NCBI GenBank assembly: GCA_964481395.1
Contig: CAYZYG010000164.1
Coordinates: forward strand, 1-7,944
DNA: 7,944 nucleotides
Direction: 5' to 3'
Source: JBFMFH01 sp964481395
Lineage (GTDB): Bacteria > Acidobacteriota > Vicinamibacteria > Vicinamibacterales > JAKQTR01
In this document: positions 5,459-7,944 of the stretch, piece by piece
Layout: each line of letters starts with the position of its first letter
Numbering within the stretch: position 1 is the stretch's first letter
The notes under the pieces: model-generated
Database searches by the model: none
Seen by the model: only the letters and a program-made list of their open reading frames with translations
Told to the model about the DNA's origin: nothing
Made by a program: the position numbers and the translations under genes

Positions 5459-7944
5459 ATGCTGAAGATCAGACGAGAGTGGCTTCTTGCAGGACTGGCG
5501 ATGATGCTGGGTGTGGCGCCCGCCACGGCGCAACTCGGACCGGTCACCGGGGCCAGCACCCAGGTGCTGGGCTCTGAGCCGGCTGCCTGGATTGGCCAGA
5601 ACTACGACGTGGCCTTCGACTCGACCAACGACGTGTACCTCCTCGTCTACAACACGTACTTCAGTGAACTCAAAGGGCAGTGGATTGGCACCAATGGCTT
5701 GCCGGTTGGGAGCGCGTTCTCCTTCGGTCCGGGTGAGGTGCCACGGCTCGTGTACGAGGCCAGCAGCAACGTGTTCCTCCTGACCTACACGCACGCGAGC
5801 GCCCGAAAGGCCTTGTTTCTGCGCTATCAGGCTGGTCCGGCCGTGACGATTCTCTCCCCCAGCGCCCTGCAACTGGGCGGGCTGTCGTGGATCATCGATA
5901 CCTACGGCGGTGCGGTCTACGTGCCCAGCAGTGGGGTGTTCCTGGCGACCTGGTGGGATGCGCCTGGCATTCCTGGCCAGTCGTACGTGCGATGGGTCAA
6001 GCCGGACGGCACGATGGGCACCACCACCGCGCTCACGCCGGCTGGCGAGTCCCACGAGGTGCCAGACGTGTCCTGCAGCCCGACCGAGTGCCTGGCGGTG
6101 GGCAAGTACTACAACGATGCCGCAGCGCGGCGCGGGCTGTGGGGACGGTGGCTCGACCTGAACGGCACGCCGACCGGCAACGTGTTCTACCTCGACGTGT
6201 CAGCGCAGACGCACGACGACCCGCTCGTCGCGTACAGCCCAACTCAGAACAGCTATCTGATCACCTGGACCAAGGACTTCGGGTACCCGCAGGGTATGCG
6301 CCTGACGCCGGGCTCGACCACAGGCTCCGCGGTCTTCGCCACCTCGAACAGCCTGGGCGGTCAGACGCGAATCGCCTACAACACGGGCTCGCAGACGTTC
6401 GTGCAGTCCATGGGCGGCTGGAACGAAGACGTGTTCGCCCAACAGCTCGATGCGCAGGGCAGTCCGTCCGGATCTCCGGTCACCGTGTCGAACGGCCCCA
6501 CCCGCGACAGCCGGACCGCCTTGGCGGCGAACAGCGAGTTGAAGCACTTTCTCGCCGTCTACCGGCACGACGTCACGAACGTTCGCGGCCTGCTGCTGCA
6601 GTCGGCCAGCGGGGGACCGACGCCGACGCCCACGCCGACCGGTACCTTCGGCCCGGCGGCGGGCGCCACGACACACACGCTCGTCTCGGAGCCCAGTGCG
6701 TGGATCGGCCAGAACTACGACATCGCGTTCGACACGACCAACAACGCGTACCTGGTCGTCTACAACACGTACTTCCTCGGGGTCGTGGCGCACTGGATGG
6801 ACACGAACGGCAATCCTGTCGGCAGCCCAGTGGCCATCGGCCCCGGTGAGCATCCGCGGATTACCTACGAGGCCGGCAACAATCTGTTTCTGCTCACGTA
6901 CACGCACGCGAACCAGCGCAAGGCCATCTTCCTGCGGCACCAGCCCGGTCCCGGCCTGACGGTGCTGAACGCGACTCCGCACGTGCTGGGCACGCAGGCG
7001 TGGACGGTCGATTCCTTCGGCGGCGCGGCGTACGTGCCGGGCATCGGAGCGTTCCTCGTGACGTGGTGGGATGCGCCGGGATTTCCAGGACAGTCCTACG
7101 TCCGCAGTCTCAAGCCGGACGGCACGCTCGGTGCCACATCGACGCTGACGCCGGTCGGCGAGTCGCACGAAGTACCCGACATCGCCTGCGGCGTCAACGA
7201 GTGCCTAGCGGTCGGCAAGTACTACAACGACGCGGCGGCCAGACGCGGCCTGTGGGCCGTCTGGCTCAATGCGACCGGCGTGCCCACGAGTGCGGTGTTC
7301 TACCTGGATGTGTCGTCGCAAACCCACGACGATCCGCTCGTGGCCTACAGTCCGACGCAGAGTACGTACCTGGTGACCTGGACCAAGGACTTCGGGTACC
7401 CCCAGGCCATCCGTGTCGCGCCAGGCAGCACAAGCGGCTCGGCCGTGTTTGCCACGACCGTCAACAAGCTGGGCGGCCAGACGCGGATGGCGTACAACGC
7501 CGGGAGTGTAACGTTCGTGCAGTCGATGGGCGGCTGGAACGAGGACATGTTCGCGCAGCAGCTCGATGCGCTGGGCAATCCGTCCGGTTCGCCGGTGACC
7601 GTCTCGAACGGCCCGACGCGCGACAGCCGCACGGCGGTAGCCGCGAATCCGGGCCTGGGCCAGTTCCTGGCCATCTACCGCCACGACGTCACGAACATCC
7701 GCGGCTTGCTGCTGCAGGGCACGCTGGCGGACGCCGGCCCCTATCTCCTGACGGCCGTCAAGGCTGGGACTGGCACCGGCGCGGTCACGTCCACCCCTGC
7801 GGGCATCGCGTGCGGCACCGACTGCTCGGAGGCCTACCCGACCAGCACAGTCGTTGCGCTGACGGCCGCGGCCAACGCCGGTTCGATCTTCGCGGGCTGG
7901 AGCGGTGACGCGGACTGCTCGGACGGGAGCGTCACCATGAGCGC
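5459..7944 (+). CDS. Secreted twin beta-propeller protein with InlB-like B-repeat domain, 3'-truncated
   Basis: The frame is open from ATG at 5459 to the window end, 828 complete codons without a stop, so the C-terminus is missing. Residues 1-24 form a signal peptide (basic MLKIRR, hydrophobic core, likely cut after ATA-24). Residues 27-381 and 398-753 are two copies of one module, 71% identical by hand alignment with a single one-residue gap. Each splits into about seven sub-repeats starting near residues 50, 94, 145, 199, 252, 302 and 349 in copy 1. Each sub-repeat pairs a strand like YLLVY or YLITW with a following turn like TNGLPVG or AQGSPSG, as in YLVxW-type beta-propeller blades. Both copies keep a CxxxxC pair (206/211 and 577/582), a likely disulfide suited to an exported protein. 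A Pro-Thr linker separates the modules, and residues from about 762 resemble the divergent InlB B-repeat. The protein probably acts at the cell surface or outside, binding a glycan or protein; no catalytic motif was seen. Confidence 0.85.
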   Translation, partial: MLKIRREWLLAGLAMMLGVAPATAQLGPVTGASTQVLGSEPAAWIGQNYDVAFDSTNDVYLLVYNTYFSELKGQWIGTNGLPVGSAFSFGPGEVPRLVYEASSNVFLLTYTHASARKALFLRYQAGPAVTILSPSALQLGGLSWIIDTYGGAVYVPSSGVFLATWWDAPGIPGQSYVRWVKPDGTMGTTTALTPAGESHEVPDVSCSPTECLAVGKYYNDAAARRGLWGRWLDLNGTPTGNVFYLDVSAQTHDDPLVAYSPTQNSYLITWTKDFGYPQGMRLTPGSTTGSAVFATSNSLGGQTRIAYNTGSQTFVQSMGGWNEDVFAQQLDAQGSPSGSPVTVSNGPTRDSRTALAANSELKHFLAVYRHDVTNVRGLLLQSASGGPTPTPTPTGTFGPAAGATTHTLVSEPSAWIGQNYDIAFDTTNNAYLVVYNTYFLGVVAHWMDTNGNPVGSPVAIGPGEHPRITYEAGNNLFLLTYTHANQRKAIFLRHQPGPGLTVLNATPHVLGTQAWTVDSFGGAAYVPGIGAFLVTWWDAPGFPGQSYVRSLKPDGTLGATSTLTPVGESHEVPDIACGVNECLAVGKYYNDAAARRGLWAVWLNATGVPTSAVFYLDVSSQTHDDPLVAYSPTQSTYLVTWTKDFGYPQAIRVAPGSTSGSAVFATTVNKLGGQTRMAYNAGSVTFVQSMGGWNEDMFAQQLDALGNPSGSPVTVSNGPTRDSRTAVAANPGLGQFLAIYRHDVTNIRGLLLQGTLADAGPYLLTAVKAGTGTGAVTSTPAGIACGTDCSEAYPTSTVVALTAAANAGSIFAGWSGDADCSDGSVTMS
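5537..6601 (+). repeat. Propeller module, copy 1 (355 codons)
   Basis: This is the first copy of the intragenic duplication, from GPVTGAS to RGLLLQ. Aligned codon by codon with copy 2, 253 of 355 residues match. The first 130 residues match at 77 positions (59%), the last 225 at 176 positions (78%). Strongly kept blocks include WIGQNYD, TWWDAPG, ECLAVGKYYND, QTHDDPLVAYSPTQ, TKDFGYPQ and QSMGGWNED. The opening stretch, with its VLGSEP strand, could complete the seventh blade ('velcro' closure), because the last sub-repeat ends early at LLLQ. Confidence 0.85.
6602..6649 (+). other. Pro-Thr linker between propeller modules
   Basis: Sixteen codons encode SASGG, then PTPTPTPT, then GTF. Alternating Pro-Thr tracts are typical extended, often O-glycosylated, spacers in secreted multidomain proteins. 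No such linker follows copy 2, which goes straight into the next domain through GTLADAGP. Confidence 0.75.
6650..7717 (+). repeat. Propeller module, copy 2 (356 codons)
   Basis: This second copy runs from GPAAGAT to RGLLLQ. It is offset 1113 bases from copy 1, shifting to 1116 after a one-codon insertion in FATTVNK (copy 1 has FATSNS). All seven sub-repeats and the CxxxxC pair are preserved. Differences cluster in the first two to three blades, around the VVAHWMD and NATPHVLGTQA stretches. Confidence 0.85.
7742..7944 (+). other. Divergent InlB B-repeat-like domain (partial)
   Basis: From residue 762 the protein reads AVKAGTGTGAVTS, then PAGIACGTDCSEAY, then VVALTAAANAGSIFAGW, then SGDADCSDGSVTM. 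This follows the usual pattern of the bacterial B-repeat domain: G-G-VTS.PaGI.CG.dCs, then a LTA strand, then GS.F.GWSG, then a Cys and VTM. Such domains are common near the C-termini of exported bacterial proteins and are thought to be small beta modules for adhesion or spacing. The domain continues past the window end and may be one of several. Confidence 0.8.

Noticed and set aside
5429..7168. Two antisense frames (5429-6055 and 6200-7168, minus) whose products resemble each other
   Set aside because: Their similarity only reflects the duplicated DNA of the propeller gene on the other strand. The plus-strand frame has the signal peptide and clear domain repeats. The similar pair of plus-strand frames at 5887-6849 and 7000-7908 is rejected for the same reason.
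5537..7717. Possible transposon or phage origin for the 1.1-kb direct repeat
   Set aside because: The repeat lies wholly within one reading frame, keeps phase, and matches protein domain borders with a linker between. This is domain duplication, not a mobile element; no terminal inverted repeats or transposase were seen.

Overview
The window is GC-rich bacterial DNA, almost entirely coding. It looks like a Gram-negative (diderm) organism, because it carries a periplasmic OmpH/Skp-type chaperone and a secreted protein with a signal peptide, a Pro-Thr linker and a bacterial InlB-type repeat domain. The combination of GC-rich codon use, GT-C-like membrane proteins, YLVxW-type propeller repeats and divergent B-repeats would suit Acidobacteriota or Myxococcota-like soil bacteria. 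That placement is a guess from style; no marker gene is present to fix the phylum.

Left part (1-2503, plus strand): two polytopic membrane proteins overlap by four bases (ATGA). The first is cut by the window start and is an unassigned multi-pass protein with GT-C-like traits. The second is a complete 529-residue GT-C/PMT-type glycosyltransferase. Middle part (2470-5191, minus strand): a two-gene unit made of an OmpH/Skp-like chaperone gene (probable TTG start behind a strong ribosome binding site) followed after 10 bases by a 722-residue YfhO-like membrane protein. The YfhO-like gene converges on the glycosyltransferase gene and overlaps it tail to tail by 34 bases. Three large multi-pass proteins in a row point to cell-envelope polysaccharide or glycoprotein work, but no substrate can be read from the sequence.

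Right part (5192-7944): a 267-base divergent intergenic region with a bulged 10-bp hairpin precedes a long plus-strand gene that runs off the window end (at least 828 codons). It encodes an exported protein with two tandem copies of a roughly 355-residue module, 71% identical by hand alignment. Each module breaks down into about seven 44-54-residue sub-repeats and is predicted to be a seven-bladed beta-propeller. A Pro-Thr linker joins the modules, and a divergent InlB B-repeat-like domain follows. This twin-propeller surface protein is the most interesting item here. I see no defence system, CRISPR array, RNA gene, insertion sequence or integration site.
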